Assembly (NCBI RefSeq): GCF_001278075.1
Contig: NZ_CP011340.1
Location: 4,340,001-4,404,000 of the forward strand
Source: Streptomyces pristinaespiralis
GTDB lineage: Bacteria; Actinomycetota; Actinomycetes; Streptomycetales; Streptomycetaceae
Length of the DNA stretch: 64,000 nucleotides
Reading direction: 5' to 3'
This document shows positions 26,016 to 34,105 of the stretch, in pieces. A program made the translations under genes and the position numbers. Positions within the stretch are counted from its first letter, which is position 1. Each line of letters starts with the position of its first letter. Under the pieces are notes generated by a model, which made no database searches, was not told the DNA's origin, and saw nothing but the letters and a program-made list of their open reading frames with translations.

Positions 26016-27302
26016 TCAGCCGACGAGCGCGTCGGGTTTGCCCTTGCTGCGCGGCCGTTCCTCGACCATCTTGCCCCACACGATCATTCGATATGTACTC
26101 GTGAATTCGGGGGTGCAGGTCGTCAATGTGATGTAACGGCCGGGCTCCTTGAACCCGGACTGCTCCGGTACAGGACTGATCACGCTCACGTTCGACGGCG
26201 AGGTCTGCGGAAGGATGCTCGCCATCTCGTACGTGTAGTACGTGTCCTGGGTCTCGACGACGATCGGATCTCCGCGCTCGAGGCGGTTGATGTACCGGAA
26301 CGGCTCGCCGTGGGTGTTGCGGTGGCCCGCGACCGCGAAGTTGCCCTGCTTGTCCTCGGGCATCGCCGTCTTGAGCTTGCCCTCGCCGTAGTGGCCGACC
26401 ATGCCCCGGTCGAGCACGCTCTGCTTGTCGATGCCCTCCGCGATCGGCACGACGACGTCCAGCTTGGGGATGTACATGATGGCGAAACCCTGACCGGGCT
26501 CGAAGGCGTCGGGCTTGCGGCCCTTCGCCCAATCGTCCTGGATCTTGTTCGCCGCCTTGTCGGCCTGTTGTCCGGCGAGCACGTTCGTCCACCACAACTG
26601 GTAGGTGACGAACAGCAGCATCAACACACCGAAGGTGATGAACAGTTCACCGATCGCACGACTTGCGATGACCGCGGGACTGTCCTTCGCGGCACGCGCG
26701 GCTCGCCGGGCCTCGACACGGGAGAGCGGCTTCCCCGGCTCCCCGGCCACCGGTGGCGCGGCCGGGGCGGCGGCGCGTCTGCGACCGCGCCCCTTGGCGG
26801 CGCGGCGCCGCTCGGCCCGCCCGGGGCCCGGTGGCGTCTCCGCCGCACGGCGGGTGTCGGACGTGCGCAGGGCCACCGTCTCGTCGTCGGCCACAAGGAT
26901 CGGGTCCGAGACGGGAGTTCGCCGTTGCTCCGGCCCCGGCGCGGCCGCCTGTGCGGGCAAGGAGACCGTGTCAGGCGCCGCCGCGGACCCGGCGGCGTAC
27001 CAGTCGTGCCGTGGCTCCTCCGGGGCGCTCAGAGCCTCTTGGAGAGCCGACCACTCCTGCTGCTCCGGCTCGTGATGCCGTGGCCCGGCGGGCGCCGCCA
27101 TGCCGGTGGCCCCGGTCTCCGGCGCCGCGATGTCCGCGGCCGGAGGGACGTTCGTCGCCCGGAACCACGGCGAGCCCCGCCGGTCGGGAGGGACGGGATC
27201 CGTCAACGGGTCGTACGCGGGCTCACTCTGCCCCTCGGCGCCGTACCCGTACGGGCCCTCGTACTCGTATTCGTGCTCGTGCCCCGGGCGCACGGCGCTC
27301 AC
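26016..27302 (-). CDS. Class E sortase with long disordered N-terminal extension
   Basis: A 428-aa protein. Residues 1-205 are acidic, then Pro/Ala/Arg-rich and probably cytoplasmic and disordered (opening HEHEYEYEGPYGYG). One membrane helix follows (ELFITFGVLMLLFVTYQLWW, about 212-231) and then a sortase domain with AVAGHRNTHGEPF, YITLTTCTPEFTS and YRMIVWGK. All three catalytic residues are present. The GTG start at 27302 overlaps the pabA stop (GTGA), which sets the start and couples the two genes. The cytoplasmic extension suggests extra regulation or partner binding. Confidence 0.92.
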   Translation of the reverse strand: MSAVRPGHEHEYEYEGPYGYGAEGQSEPAYDPLTDPVPPDRRGSPWFRATNVPPAADIAAPETGATGMAAPAGPRHHEPEQQEWSALQEALSAPEEPRHDWYAAGSAAAPDTVSLPAQAAAPGPEQRRTPVSDPILVADDETVALRTSDTRRAAETPPGPGRAERRRAAKGRGRRRAAAPAAPPVAGEPGKPLSRVEARRAARAAKDSPAVIASRAIGELFITFGVLMLLFVTYQLWWTNVLAGQQADKAANKIQDDWAKGRKPDAFEPGQGFAIMYIPKLDVVVPIAEGIDKQSVLDRGMVGHYGEGKLKTAMPEDKQGNFAVAGHRNTHGEPFRYINRLERGDPIVVETQDTYYTYEMASILPQTSPSNVSVISPVPEQSGFKEPGRYITLTTCTPEFTSTYRMIVWGKMVEERPRSKGKPDALVG

Positions 27303-27937
27303 GCCAGAGCCTTGCCCACCACCGGTGCGAGTCCCGCCGACCGCCCGACCGCCCCGGCGTCGCCGCACTGCACCAGCCAGTTGGCGAGCATCCGATGGCC
27401 GTGCTCGGTGAGGACCGACTCGGGGTGGAACTGCACGCCCTCGACCGGCAGTTCGCGGTGCCGCAGACCCATGATGATGCCGTCCGCCGTACGGGCCGTC
27501 ACTTCCAGCTCGGCGGGGAACCGCGCCGGCTCCGCCGCCAGCGAGTGGTAGCGGGTGGCGATGAAGGGCGACGGCAGGCCCGCGAAGACGCCCGTGCCCT
27601 CGTGGGTGACCGGCGAGGTCTTGCCGTGCAGCAGCTCCGGGGCCCGGTCCACCACCCCGCCGTACGCGACGGCCATCGACTGCATGCCCAGGCACACGCC
27701 GAACACGGGAACACCGGTGGCGGCGCAGTGCCGCACCATGTCGATGCACACGCCGGCCTCTTCCGGTGCGCCGGGACCGGGTGACAGCAGTACACCGTCG
27801 AAGCCGTCCTGTGCGTGCTCGAGGGCGACCTCGTCGTTGCGCACGACCTCGCACTCGGCGCCGAGCTGGTACAGGTACTGGACGAGGTTGAAGACGAAGC
27901 TGTCGTAATTGTCGACGACGAGAATGCGCGCGCTCAT
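27299..27937 (-). CDS. pabA: Aminodeoxychorismate/anthranilate synthase component II (glutamine amidotransferase)
   Basis: A 212-aa class I glutamine amidotransferase. ILVVDNYDSFVFNLVQYL at the N-terminus, the oxyanion strand LLSPGPGAPEEAG (about 49-61), nucleophile elbow GVCLGMQSMA with Cys near 79, and the His-Glu pair in VEGVQFHPESVLTEHG (about 164-179). It feeds ammonia to PabB or TrpE for folate or tryptophan synthesis; the synthase subunit is not nearby. The orphan copy among sortase genes is the common actinobacterial arrangement. The start overlaps the upstream small membrane gene and the stop overlaps the sortase gene. Confidence 0.93.
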   Translation of the reverse strand: MSARILVVDNYDSFVFNLVQYLYQLGAECEVVRNDEVALEHAQDGFDGVLLSPGPGAPEEAGVCIDMVRHCAATGVPVFGVCLGMQSMAVAYGGVVDRAPELLHGKTSPVTHEGTGVFAGLPSPFIATRYHSLAAEPARFPAELEVTARTADGIIMGLRHRELPVEGVQFHPESVLTEHGHRMLANWLVQCGDAGAVGRSAGLAPVVGKALA

Positions 27938-28107
27938 CGGGCTGCTCCCTCTCCGTCGACCGTCACGTCGCCGAACGGGAGCAGCGGCTCGGCCCACGGG
28001 AAGACGTACTGGAACAGCACGTAGACGACCGCCAGGACGAGCACGAGCGAGAGAACCGCCCGCACCCATGCGTTGCCCGGCAGATGCCGCCAGATCCAGC
28101 CGTACAT
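27934..28107 (-). CDS. Small membrane protein, 57 aa
   Basis: A short protein starting MYGWIWRHLPGNAWVRAVLS with one strong membrane helix (VLSLVLVLAVVYVLFQYVFPW, split across about residues 17-37) and a short acidic tail. The ATG at 28107 is preceded by GGAAAGGGAC, a good ribosome site; an in-frame ATG 27 bp upstream lacks one. The stop overlaps the pabA start (ATGA). Similar small genes sit between sortase and pabA genes in streptomycetes. The function is unknown; it may assist the sortases. Confidence 0.8.
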   Translation of the reverse strand: MYGWIWRHLPGNAWVRAVLSLVLVLAVVYVLFQYVFPWAEPLLPFGDVTVDGEGAAR

Positions 28108-28163
28108 GCCGTCCCTTTCCGTTCGGTACGGCACCAGACTAAAGGGCCGCAGAGGCGTGTGGG

Positions 28164-28868
28164 TCAGCTGCGCAAAGCTGGTGGTTTGCCGTCGGTCACA
28201 GGGTGCGTGGCGTCGAGGTGCGCCCAGACGACGAGACGGTGGCTACTGCCCCACTCGGGCTCGCAGGTGGTGAGTGTCAGATAGCGCCCCGGCTCGTCGA
28301 AGGGGGTGGCTTCCCGCCTCAGGGGGCGGGGGACCGGTTCGATCACGCCGATGTCGCCGGGGACGGTCCGGTGGGGCCGGTTGGCGATGCGGTAGGTGAA
28401 CCAGGTCGTACCGTCGGTGAGCACCACCTCGTCACCGGGCCGCAGTTCCGGGAAGTCCTTGAACGGGTCCCCGTGGGTACGGCGGTGGCCCGCGACGGCG
28501 AAGTTGCCCGTGGCTCCGAGCACTCCCGTGGAGGCGTAGTGCCCGAGCCCTTTCTTGAGGACCCCGGGCTCCGTGCCCTGGAGGACGGGCCGGTCCCACT
28601 CTTCACCGAACCGGGGGATGTACATGACCGCGAAAGGTTCACCCGGCTCGTACGCCGTGGCCGTGGACGCGGGTGCGGAGGTGCTGCCGGGCTCCGGTGC
28701 CTTCGCCGCCCAGTCGGCCCTCAGCCTGCCGATCTCCCCGGCGGTGGCGCTGTCGGCCTCGATCCCGGTCCAGAACAGCAGATGGACGACGAACAGCACG
28801 ATCAGGGCGCCGATGGTGACGCACAGCTCGCTGAAGGTCCGGACGAGCACACGCACCGAGATCGACAC
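28164..28868 (-). CDS. Class E sortase
   Basis: A sortase of about 234 aa. The N-terminal helix is CVTIGALIVLFVVHLLFWTG, followed by an Ala/Pro/Thr-rich spacer and a sortase domain with FAVAGHRRTHGDPF, RYLTLTTCEPEWGS and HRLVVWAH, so the catalytic His, Cys and Arg are all present. The start is uncertain: GTG at 28868 has GGGGGAG very close upstream, TTG at 28880 lies further up without a clear ribosome site, and a later GTG at about 28853 is also possible. It is the third class E sortase within 4 kb and the upstream member of the run. Confidence 0.9.
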   Translation of the reverse strand: MSISVRVLVRTFSELCVTIGALIVLFVVHLLFWTGIEADSATAGEIGRLRADWAAKAPEPGSTSAPASTATAYEPGEPFAVMYIPRFGEEWDRPVLQGTEPGVLKKGLGHYASTGVLGATGNFAVAGHRRTHGDPFKDFPELRPGDEVVLTDGTTWFTYRIANRPHRTVPGDIGVIEPVPRPLRREATPFDEPGRYLTLTTCEPEWGSSHRLVVWAHLDATHPVTDGKPPALRS

Positions 28869-28895
28869 CGGCTCCCCCAAGTGCCACAGGCAGGC

Positions 28896-29663
28896 TTACC
28901 CGACGGGTTTCGCGTAGTGCAGATCCACTGTGCCGGAGTAGCCGGGAAGAGTCACCGTCTCGTTCTCGTCGACCTTCCAGCCGAGGCCGTAGGCCTCCAC
29001 GTACAGCTGGTAGTTCTGGATCGCGGGCGAGTCGGCCAGTGCCTTCTTGAGCACGTCCTGATCACCGACAGCGGTGATCTTGTAGGGCGGTGAGTAGACC
29101 CGGCCCTGGAGGATCAGCGTGTTGCCCACACAGCGCACGGCGCTTGTGGATATCAGCCGCTGGTCCATGACGCGGATGCCCTTGGCGCCGCCCTGCCACA
29201 GTGTGTTGACGACGGCCTGGAGGTCCTGCTGGTGGATGACCAGGTCGTTGGCCTGCGGTTCGGGATAGCCGGGCGCGGCCCGGGCGTCCGGCGGGGCGTC
29301 GTCGAGGGTGACGGTCAGGGCGCTGCCTTTGAGGGGCTCGGTGCCCGCGGCCTTCTCCAGCGCCGCCAGCTTCGCGTCCTCGGCCTCGGTGGAGCCGTCG
29401 TCGCGCTGGGCAAGGGCGTCCACGTCGCCGCGCACGGCCGAGGTGGACTCCTCGAGGTCGCCGTTCTTCTCGCTCCGCTGCTTGATCAGGTCGGAGAGCC
29501 TCAGCAGGGAGTCGTCCGTGCGCAGGTCCGTACCCTTGGCGGTGTTGAAGCTGGTCACGAAGATCAGTCCCGCGAGGGCGAAAACGGCAGCCGTCAGCAG
29601 CCGGACCGGTCGCCACGTCGAGCGGCGAACGGGGCCTTGCGGGGAGTCGGCAGAATTGCTCAA
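28896..29663 (-). CDS. DUF881 family protein
   Basis: A 255-aa membrane-anchored extracytoplasmic protein. One N-terminal helix (LLTAAVFALAGLIFVTSF, about 22-39), then a helical segment (RTDDSLLRLSDLIKQRSEKN) likely to form a coiled coil, and the DUF881 core with LTVTLDDAP, LVIHQQDLQAVVNTLWQGGA and IRVMDQRLISTSAVRCVGNT. The start is TTG at 29663, supported by AAGGAG and GATAAGGG upstream. DUF881 proteins neighbour crgA and division genes in actinobacteria and are linked with envelope or division processes, without a defined activity. Confidence 0.88.
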   Translation of the reverse strand: MSNSADSPQGPVRRSTWRPVRLLTAAVFALAGLIFVTSFNTAKGTDLRTDDSLLRLSDLIKQRSEKNGDLEESTSAVRGDVDALAQRDDGSTEAEDAKLAALEKAAGTEPLKGSALTVTLDDAPPDARAAPGYPEPQANDLVIHQQDLQAVVNTLWQGGAKGIRVMDQRLISTSAVRCVGNTLILQGRVYSPPYKITAVGDQDVLKKALADSPAIQNYQLYVEAYGLGWKVDENETVTLPGYSGTVDLHYAKPVG

Positions 29664-29807
29664 CGTACCCTTATCTCCTTCGGCACCGCGGAAGCACTAC
29701 GCTAACGGACGCCCGGGGGCGGCAGTGGCCCCCCTGGCTCCGGCCCCGGCGCCAGCCACAGTTAGTTCCCTGCGCGGTAACGCAGCGCATCGACAGGAGA
29801 GTCCCTC

Positions 29808-30065
29808 GTGCCGAAGTCACGTATCCGCAAGAAGGCCGACTTCACGCCGCCTCCGGCCGCGAAGCAGGCGGCGACCATAAAGCTCACCAACCGCAGCTGG
29901 GTCGCGCCGGTGATGCTCGCCCTGTTCCTGATCGGACTCGCTTGGATCGTCCTGTTCTACGTGACAGAGGGCGACCTGCCGATCAGCAGCTTCGGTAACT
30001 GGAACATCGTCGCCGGCTTCGGGTTCATCGCCGCGGGGTTCGGCGTCTCGACCCAGTGGAAGTAA
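29808..30065 (+). CDS. crgA: Cell division protein CrgA
   Basis: An 85-aa protein with a basic N-terminus ([16 protein letters not shown]) and two membrane helices ([20 protein letters not shown] and the C-terminal [16 protein letters not shown]). CrgA coordinates FtsZ-ring formation with growth and inhibits premature septation in Streptomyces aerial hyphae. GTG start at 29808 with GACAGGAGAG upstream. Normal length. It is monocistronic and divergent from the DUF881 gene. Confidence 0.95.
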   Translation: MPKSRIRKKADFTPPPAAKQAATIKLTNRSWVAPVMLALFLIGLAWIVLFYVTEGDLPISSFGNWNIVAGFGFIAAGFGVSTQWK

Positions 30066-30101
30066 CTGCTCCGCAGCCGGGCACACGAGCCGGGTCCCCA
30101 G

Positions 30102-30303
30102 TTGTCCACACCGTTTTCCACAGGCCGGGGAAAAGGTCAGAAGATCTGTGGATAACTCTCGGCCCGTTGACGCCGATGTGACTGCGTCGACCGGGCCCCT
30201 GAAGCGGTCCGCCCCTTGTCGCCCCTGGAAAAACCCAGGTCAGGGACAAGGGGCACGCTTGTTCCACACACGATGCACAAGATCCGCCACACGCTGTGGA
30301 CAA
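30102..30303. promoter_or_regulatory. DnaA-box cluster
   Basis: Four 9-mers occur in 202 bp: TTGTCCACA (30102-30110), TTTTCCACA (30114-30122), TTATCCACA in reverse (30147-30155) and TTGTCCACA in reverse (30295-30303). A degenerate TTGTTCCACA lies near 30259. They flank a long hairpin. A DnaA-box cluster outside oriC that moderates initiation has been described in S. coelicolor; whether this is the equivalent is inference. Confidence 0.65.
30212..30253. terminator. Long hairpin between crgA and rhomboid gene
   Basis: CCCCTTGTC (30212-30220) pairs with GACAAGGGG (30245-30253), and an inner CCTGG/CCAGG stem encloses a short A-rich loop. It is placed between convergent crgA and the rhomboid gene, so it can serve as a terminator for either. 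Confidence 0.65.
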
Positions 30304-30337
30304 CTCTGGGGAAAGCTCCACTCCCGTTGCTGTCAGG

Positions 30338-31237
30338 TCATGTGATGGCGGCGGTCCTCGCCACGACGGCGACGACGCAGAGGAGCACGACCCCAGCGCA
30401 GACGGCGGACTGCACGGCGTTGCGGCGCTTTCCCTGCGGTGCGTGCACCAGGCCGTAGGCGATCACGACTCCCGCCACCAGGCCACCGATGTGCGCCTGC
30501 CAGGCGATGCCCGCCCAGTAGAACGTGATGACCAGGTTGATCGCGATGAGCACCATGATCGGACGCAGGTCCTGCCGCATCCTGCGCATCAGCACCACGG
30601 TGGCGCCGAGCAGGCCGTAGATCGCGCCGGAGGCGCCCAGCGAGCCCTGGGCCGGTGACTCGATCAAGTACGTGAAGGCGCTGCCGGCCAGGCCCGAGAT
30701 CAGATACAGCGCGAGGTAGCGCACCCGCCCGAGCGCCTCCTCCAGCGGACCGCCCAGCCACCACAGCAGCAGCATGTTGAAGAAGATGTGCCAGGTGGTC
30801 TCGTGCAGGAACATCGCCGTGGCCAGGCGGTACCACTCACCGTCCGCGACCCCTACGACCTCCGCGAGGCTCGGGTCGTACGCGTAGCCGATCATCGTGA
30901 ACCGGTTGACGAACTCGTCCTCGAGCCCGAGCGCCAGACCGAACACGGCGATGTTAAGGGCCAGGATGATTTTCGTGATCAGCCGGGGGTCGGCCGCGAT
31001 CGCACCACCGGCGATGGTCCGCGGCCGGGTCGCGTTCGGACGGTGTCCCGTACCGGAACCGGTGCGGACACACTCCGGGCAGTGGAACCCGACCGACGCG
31101 TCGACCATGCAGTCCGTGCAGATCGGCCGCTCGCAGCGGGTGCACGTGATGCCCGTCTCCCGGCCGGGGTGGCGGTAGCAGCTGGGCAGGCCGTGGGCGT
31201 CCCGCGGCTCCTGCGGACCGCCTGGCGCCTGGTCCAT
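30338..31237 (-). CDS. Rhomboid family intramembrane serine protease
   Basis: A 299-aa protease. The N-terminus (about 15-60) is a B-box-like zinc finger with CYRHPGRETGITCTRCERPIC and HCPEC. About six membrane helices follow, with the WHIFFNMLLLWWLGG motif, the catalytic serine in LGASGAIYGLLGA (about 198-210) and the catalytic histidine in WQAHIGGLVAG. The dyad is intact. Zinc-finger-fused rhomboids are common next to cyclophilin genes near oriC in streptomycetes; the substrate is unknown. The ATG at 31237 has GGTGATCC upstream, a moderate site. Confidence 0.93.
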   Translation of the reverse strand: MDQAPGGPQEPRDAHGLPSCYRHPGRETGITCTRCERPICTDCMVDASVGFHCPECVRTGSGTGHRPNATRPRTIAGGAIAADPRLITKIILALNIAVFGLALGLEDEFVNRFTMIGYAYDPSLAEVVGVADGEWYRLATAMFLHETTWHIFFNMLLLWWLGGPLEEALGRVRYLALYLISGLAGSAFTYLIESPAQGSLGASGAIYGLLGATVVLMRRMRQDLRPIMVLIAINLVITFYWAGIAWQAHIGGLVAGVVIAYGLVHAPQGKRRNAVQSAVCAGVVLLCVVAVVARTAAIT

Positions 31238-31270
31238 GGGATCACCTCACCAATCTGGGCTCACGACGTC

Positions 31271-31300
31271 GCCCCGCCCATCCTTACGGATGGACGGGGC
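31271..31300 (-). terminator. Hairpin terminator after cyclophilin gene
   Basis: GCCCCG-CCCATCC (31271-31283) pairs with GGATGG-ACGGGGC (31288-31300), loop TTAC. Downstream of the minus-strand cyclophilin gene and upstream of rhomboid. Confidence 0.75.
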
Positions 31301-31337
31301 GCAAAGGTTCCCCTGTGGAAAAAGGCCGCGGCCGGCT

Positions 31338-31865
31338 TCAGCGCGTCTCGACGACGACGGACTCGATCACGACGTCCTCGACGGGCCGGTCGGTGCGCGG
31401 GTTCGTCGGGGTGCCGACGATCGCGTCGACGACCTTCTTGCCCGCCTCGGTGCTGACCTCACCGAAGATGGTGTGCTTGCGCGTCAGCCACGCGGTGGGA
31501 GCCACGGTGATGAAGAACTGGGAACCGTTGGTCCCCGGGCCCGCGTTGGCCATGGCCAGCAGGTACGGCTTGTCGAAGGCCAGGTCCGGGTGGAACTCGT
31601 CCTGGAACTCGTAGCCCGGGCCGCCGGTGCCGTTGCCCAGCGGGTCGCCGCCCTGGATCATGAAGCCGCTGATCACGCGGTGGAAGACGGTGCCGTCGTA
31701 CAGCCTGTCCGTGGACTTCTTGCCGGTCGCCGGGTTGATCCACTCCCTCTTGCCCTGCGCGAGCTCGATGAAGTTCTTGACCGTCTTGGGCGCGTGGTTC
31801 GGCAGAAGCCGGATCTCGATGTCGCCTTGGCTGGTCTTCAGGGTGGCGTAAAGCTGCTCGGCCAC
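31338..31865 (-). CDS. ppiA: Peptidyl-prolyl cis-trans isomerase, cyclophilin type
   Basis: A 175-aa cytoplasmic cyclophilin with no signal peptide. Active-site segments are VFHRVISGFMIQGGDPLGNG (about 60-79, with catalytic Arg), LLAMANAGPGTNGSQFFIT (about 103-121) and the Trp/His-bearing WLTRKHTIFGEV. GTG start at 31865 gives MAEQLYATLKT. It is monocistronic, with a terminator downstream. It catalyses proline isomerisation during folding. Confidence 0.95.
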   Translation of the reverse strand: MAEQLYATLKTSQGDIEIRLLPNHAPKTVKNFIELAQGKREWINPATGKKSTDRLYDGTVFHRVISGFMIQGGDPLGNGTGGPGYEFQDEFHPDLAFDKPYLLAMANAGPGTNGSQFFITVAPTAWLTRKHTIFGEVSTEAGKKVVDAIVGTPTNPRTDRPVEDVVIESVVVETR

Positions 31866-32140
31866 GATCTGCCTTCCGTAAGTCTTCTGTGACGTCTCCC
31901 GATCCTTGCACGGAAGAGCCGCTCACGGAGAAATGCCGCCAGGTCGACGACCGAGCGGCGCGTTTCGGGTGGAACAGTGGCATCGTCGTCCACAAGCTCC
32001 CGGCATGACCCGGATGCCCGCCCCGCATGCCGGGGCGGCGTTCAACGGGCATGATTTTCAATCGGGTGGAAAGGCGGGACTGTACCCCAACTGGGGACAA
32101 CCCCGATCACCCTCAGAACGCCACCGAGGAGGAGGATCCC

Positions 32141-32818
32141 GTGACCCGCATGGACAGCGTGCGCGCCGCGACCGGTACGGCGAAGGACAGCGTGCTGCAC
32201 GCCGCGGACGTGGTGGCGCCTTACGCCGGCACGGCCAAGGACCAGGCCGCGCACTATGCGCACGAGGCCCGCGTACGGCTCGCGCCGAAGGTTTCGCAGG
32301 CCGCTACCGCGGCCCGTGTTCAGTACGGCAGTCGTGTCGCACCACACGTACCGCCGAAAGTCGATGTGGCCGCGCGCCGCGCCGCGGTACAGGCCAGGAG
32401 GGCCGCCCGTCAGGCGGCCGACTTCACCGTCCCGCGTGTCGAGCACGCGATGGCCGTGGCTCAGCCTGTTCGTGAGGAGGCTACGGCCCGTTCGGCTGCC
32501 GCTCTGGCCGCGCTGCGCGGTCAGGTGACGGCCAAGGAGATTCAGAAGCTTGTGAGGAAGCACGAGCGGCGGTCGAAGGCCGGTCGTCTCGCCAAGGGTC
32601 TCGCGGCCCTCGGCATTCTGGCCGGCGGAGCTTTCGCCGCGTGGAAGTGGTGGGACAAGCAGGCCAATCCGGACTGGCTGGTGGAACCGCCCGCTGCGAC
32701 GGAGGTCTCCGACCGTGCCCCGCTGACTTCGGTCGACGGCAGCACCCAGGCCGGTCTGGACCCTGACGTCCAGGTGAAGCAGGACGAGGCCGAGGCGGGC
32801 GACGAGGACCGCCGCTGA
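32141..32818 (+). CDS. DUF5324 family protein
   Basis: A 225-aa Ala/Arg-rich protein with a predominantly helical body (AKDSVLHAADVVAPYAGTAK, AARRAAVQARRAARQAADFT) and one membrane helix (LAKGLAALGILAGGAFAAWK, about 150-169), then an acidic tail. GTG start at 32141 with GAGGAGGAGG upstream. The amphipathic repeats recall Streptomyces DUF5324 proteins, of unknown role. Family assignment rests on the overall pattern rather than on catalytic motifs. Confidence 0.75.
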   Translation: MTRMDSVRAATGTAKDSVLHAADVVAPYAGTAKDQAAHYAHEARVRLAPKVSQAATAARVQYGSRVAPHVPPKVDVAARRAAVQARRAARQAADFTVPRVEHAMAVAQPVREEATARSAAALAALRGQVTAKEIQKLVRKHERRSKAGRLAKGLAALGILAGGAFAAWKWWDKQANPDWLVEPPAATEVSDRAPLTSVDGSTQAGLDPDVQVKQDEAEAGDEDRR

Positions 32819-32841
32819 CGGCTTGTCCGTCTTGTTACGTC

Positions 32842-32874
32842 AGGCGCCGGGAGTGGATGACGCTCCCGGCGCCT
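32842..32874. terminator. Bidirectional terminator between DUF5324 and DUF6344 genes
   Basis: Perfect 12-bp stem AGGCGCCGGGAG (32842-32853) with CTCCCGGCGCCT (32863-32874) between convergent genes. The last bases overlap the stop of the minus-strand gene. Confidence 0.7.
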
Positions 32875-33638
32875 CATGCTGCGAGGAGGGCGGGGCCGTC
32901 GCCCTGGTCGCCGCGCGCCGCGGAGAAATCGGCCGTGAGCACGACGGCGGAGTCTTCGGGGGCGTCCGCCGGAGAACCGGCGGGGACGGCCGAGAGGGCG
33001 CGGGGTGAAACCGTGGCGGACGCGGCAGAGGTGCCGGCGGGAGCCGGGGCGGAGGAACCGCCGGAGGAACCGGCCGAGGAGTCGGCGGACGGAGCGGCCG
33101 GGGCGGCGGCCGAAGCAGCGGTCCGGTTGTCGGCCTGAGCGTCGGCGCCTGTGGGGCTGCTCGTCGACGGGCCGTCACCGAGGTGGGCGGCGGAAGCCGC
33201 CTCGTGGGCGGGAGCCGCGGGGGACGACACCGCGGGGACCGGGGCGGCTGCCGAGGAGACACCGGGGGAAGCAGCGGCGCCGGATGCGCCCACGTACGGT
33301 GCGACCGGATACCCGCCACTCGTGTCGAGCGCCGGCAGATGCCTCACAGCGGGAGACGACCCGTGTGCCTCGGCGCTGATGCGCTGCTTCATCGTGGGCG
33401 GCAGCGACCGGTCGCGCACCGTGGGCGCCGGCCGTGTGAGCTGTCGCCTGGTCTGTGCGGGAACCGTCGGGCGCAGCGCCTTCGGACGGGCCGCCTCGGC
33501 CGGCTCCTCGGGAGACTGCGCGGCCGGCTGCGCCGTGGCGGCCGTCGCGGCGGCGGTGGTGAGCCCCACCGAGGCAAGCAGTGCAAAGAACGCGGTGATG
33601 AACGCGTTCCACAGATTCCTGACCTTGAAGGTGGCCAT
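32874..33638 (-). CDS. DUF6344-type secreted low-complexity protein
   Basis: A 254-aa protein starting MATFKVRNLWNAFITAFFAL, with a hydrophobic signal-like segment (about 11-35) ending in AATAATA, then an Ala/Ser/Pro-rich region to the C-terminus with no domain. The N-terminus fits the streptomycete DUF6344 family. The body is compositionally biased, a likely extended cell-wall or surface stalk. No LPXTG or LAXTG motif and no C-terminal anchor is visible. Expression start is the ATG at 33638; AACCCGAAAGCGAGGGGTC upstream gives a ribosome site (GAGGGG). Confidence 0.65.
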   Translation of the reverse strand: MATFKVRNLWNAFITAFFALLASVGLTTAAATAATAQPAAQSPEEPAEAARPKALRPTVPAQTRRQLTRPAPTVRDRSLPPTMKQRISAEAHGSSPAVRHLPALDTSGGYPVAPYVGASGAAASPGVSSAAAPVPAVSSPAAPAHEAASAAHLGDGPSTSSPTGADAQADNRTAASAAAPAAPSADSSAGSSGGSSAPAPAGTSAASATVSPRALSAVPAGSPADAPEDSAVVLTADFSAARGDQGDGPALLAA

Positions 33639-34105
33639 GACCCCTCGCTTTCGGGTTGAGCGTTTTACATACCTTCCTCATGATGTGGACGCATTCCGAG
33701 AAGTGGGGGAGCGACGCCGACGCTGCGCAGTTCTTCTGATGAACACCACCCGGATGGTCCAGCGGGCCGTGGCACGGACCCCGAGTTGCGCAGGCGCCCG
33801 AGGTCGTCCATTGCCTTCCGCCACCACGCCCCACACAGCGAACGCGCAGGTCAGCGGATCCATGGGGCCTGTATCCGCCGATCCTTCGACAGGCGGCTCC
33901 GGGTCAACGGGTGTGTTCCCGAGCCGGACTGATCCCCCTTCAGGACGCAACACGGGTGCGGAAGAAGCGCCGTGATCCGATTCGACAGACGCGGGTCCCG
34001 CCGCTACGGGGGCTACATGCCTACTTTGCTATCCCATTACGATCAGCCCCAACGCCGCGCACGCCACCTGACCAGGCGCGCCGGCAGAAAACCGGGGAGC
34101 AAGAT
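33639..34105. other. Intergenic region at left boundary of the RiPP cluster
   Basis: A 467-bp gap between the DUF6344 gene and the cluster regulator. It is less GC-rich than its surroundings near 33650-33690 and 34020-34045. I found no supported ORF, tRNA remnant or direct repeat that would mark an insertion junction. Confidence 0.4.

Noticed and set aside
33678..33953. A minus-strand open frame of 91 codons in the gap before the cluster regulator
   Set aside because: No ribosome site, no recognisable motif and composition unlike neighbouring genes.
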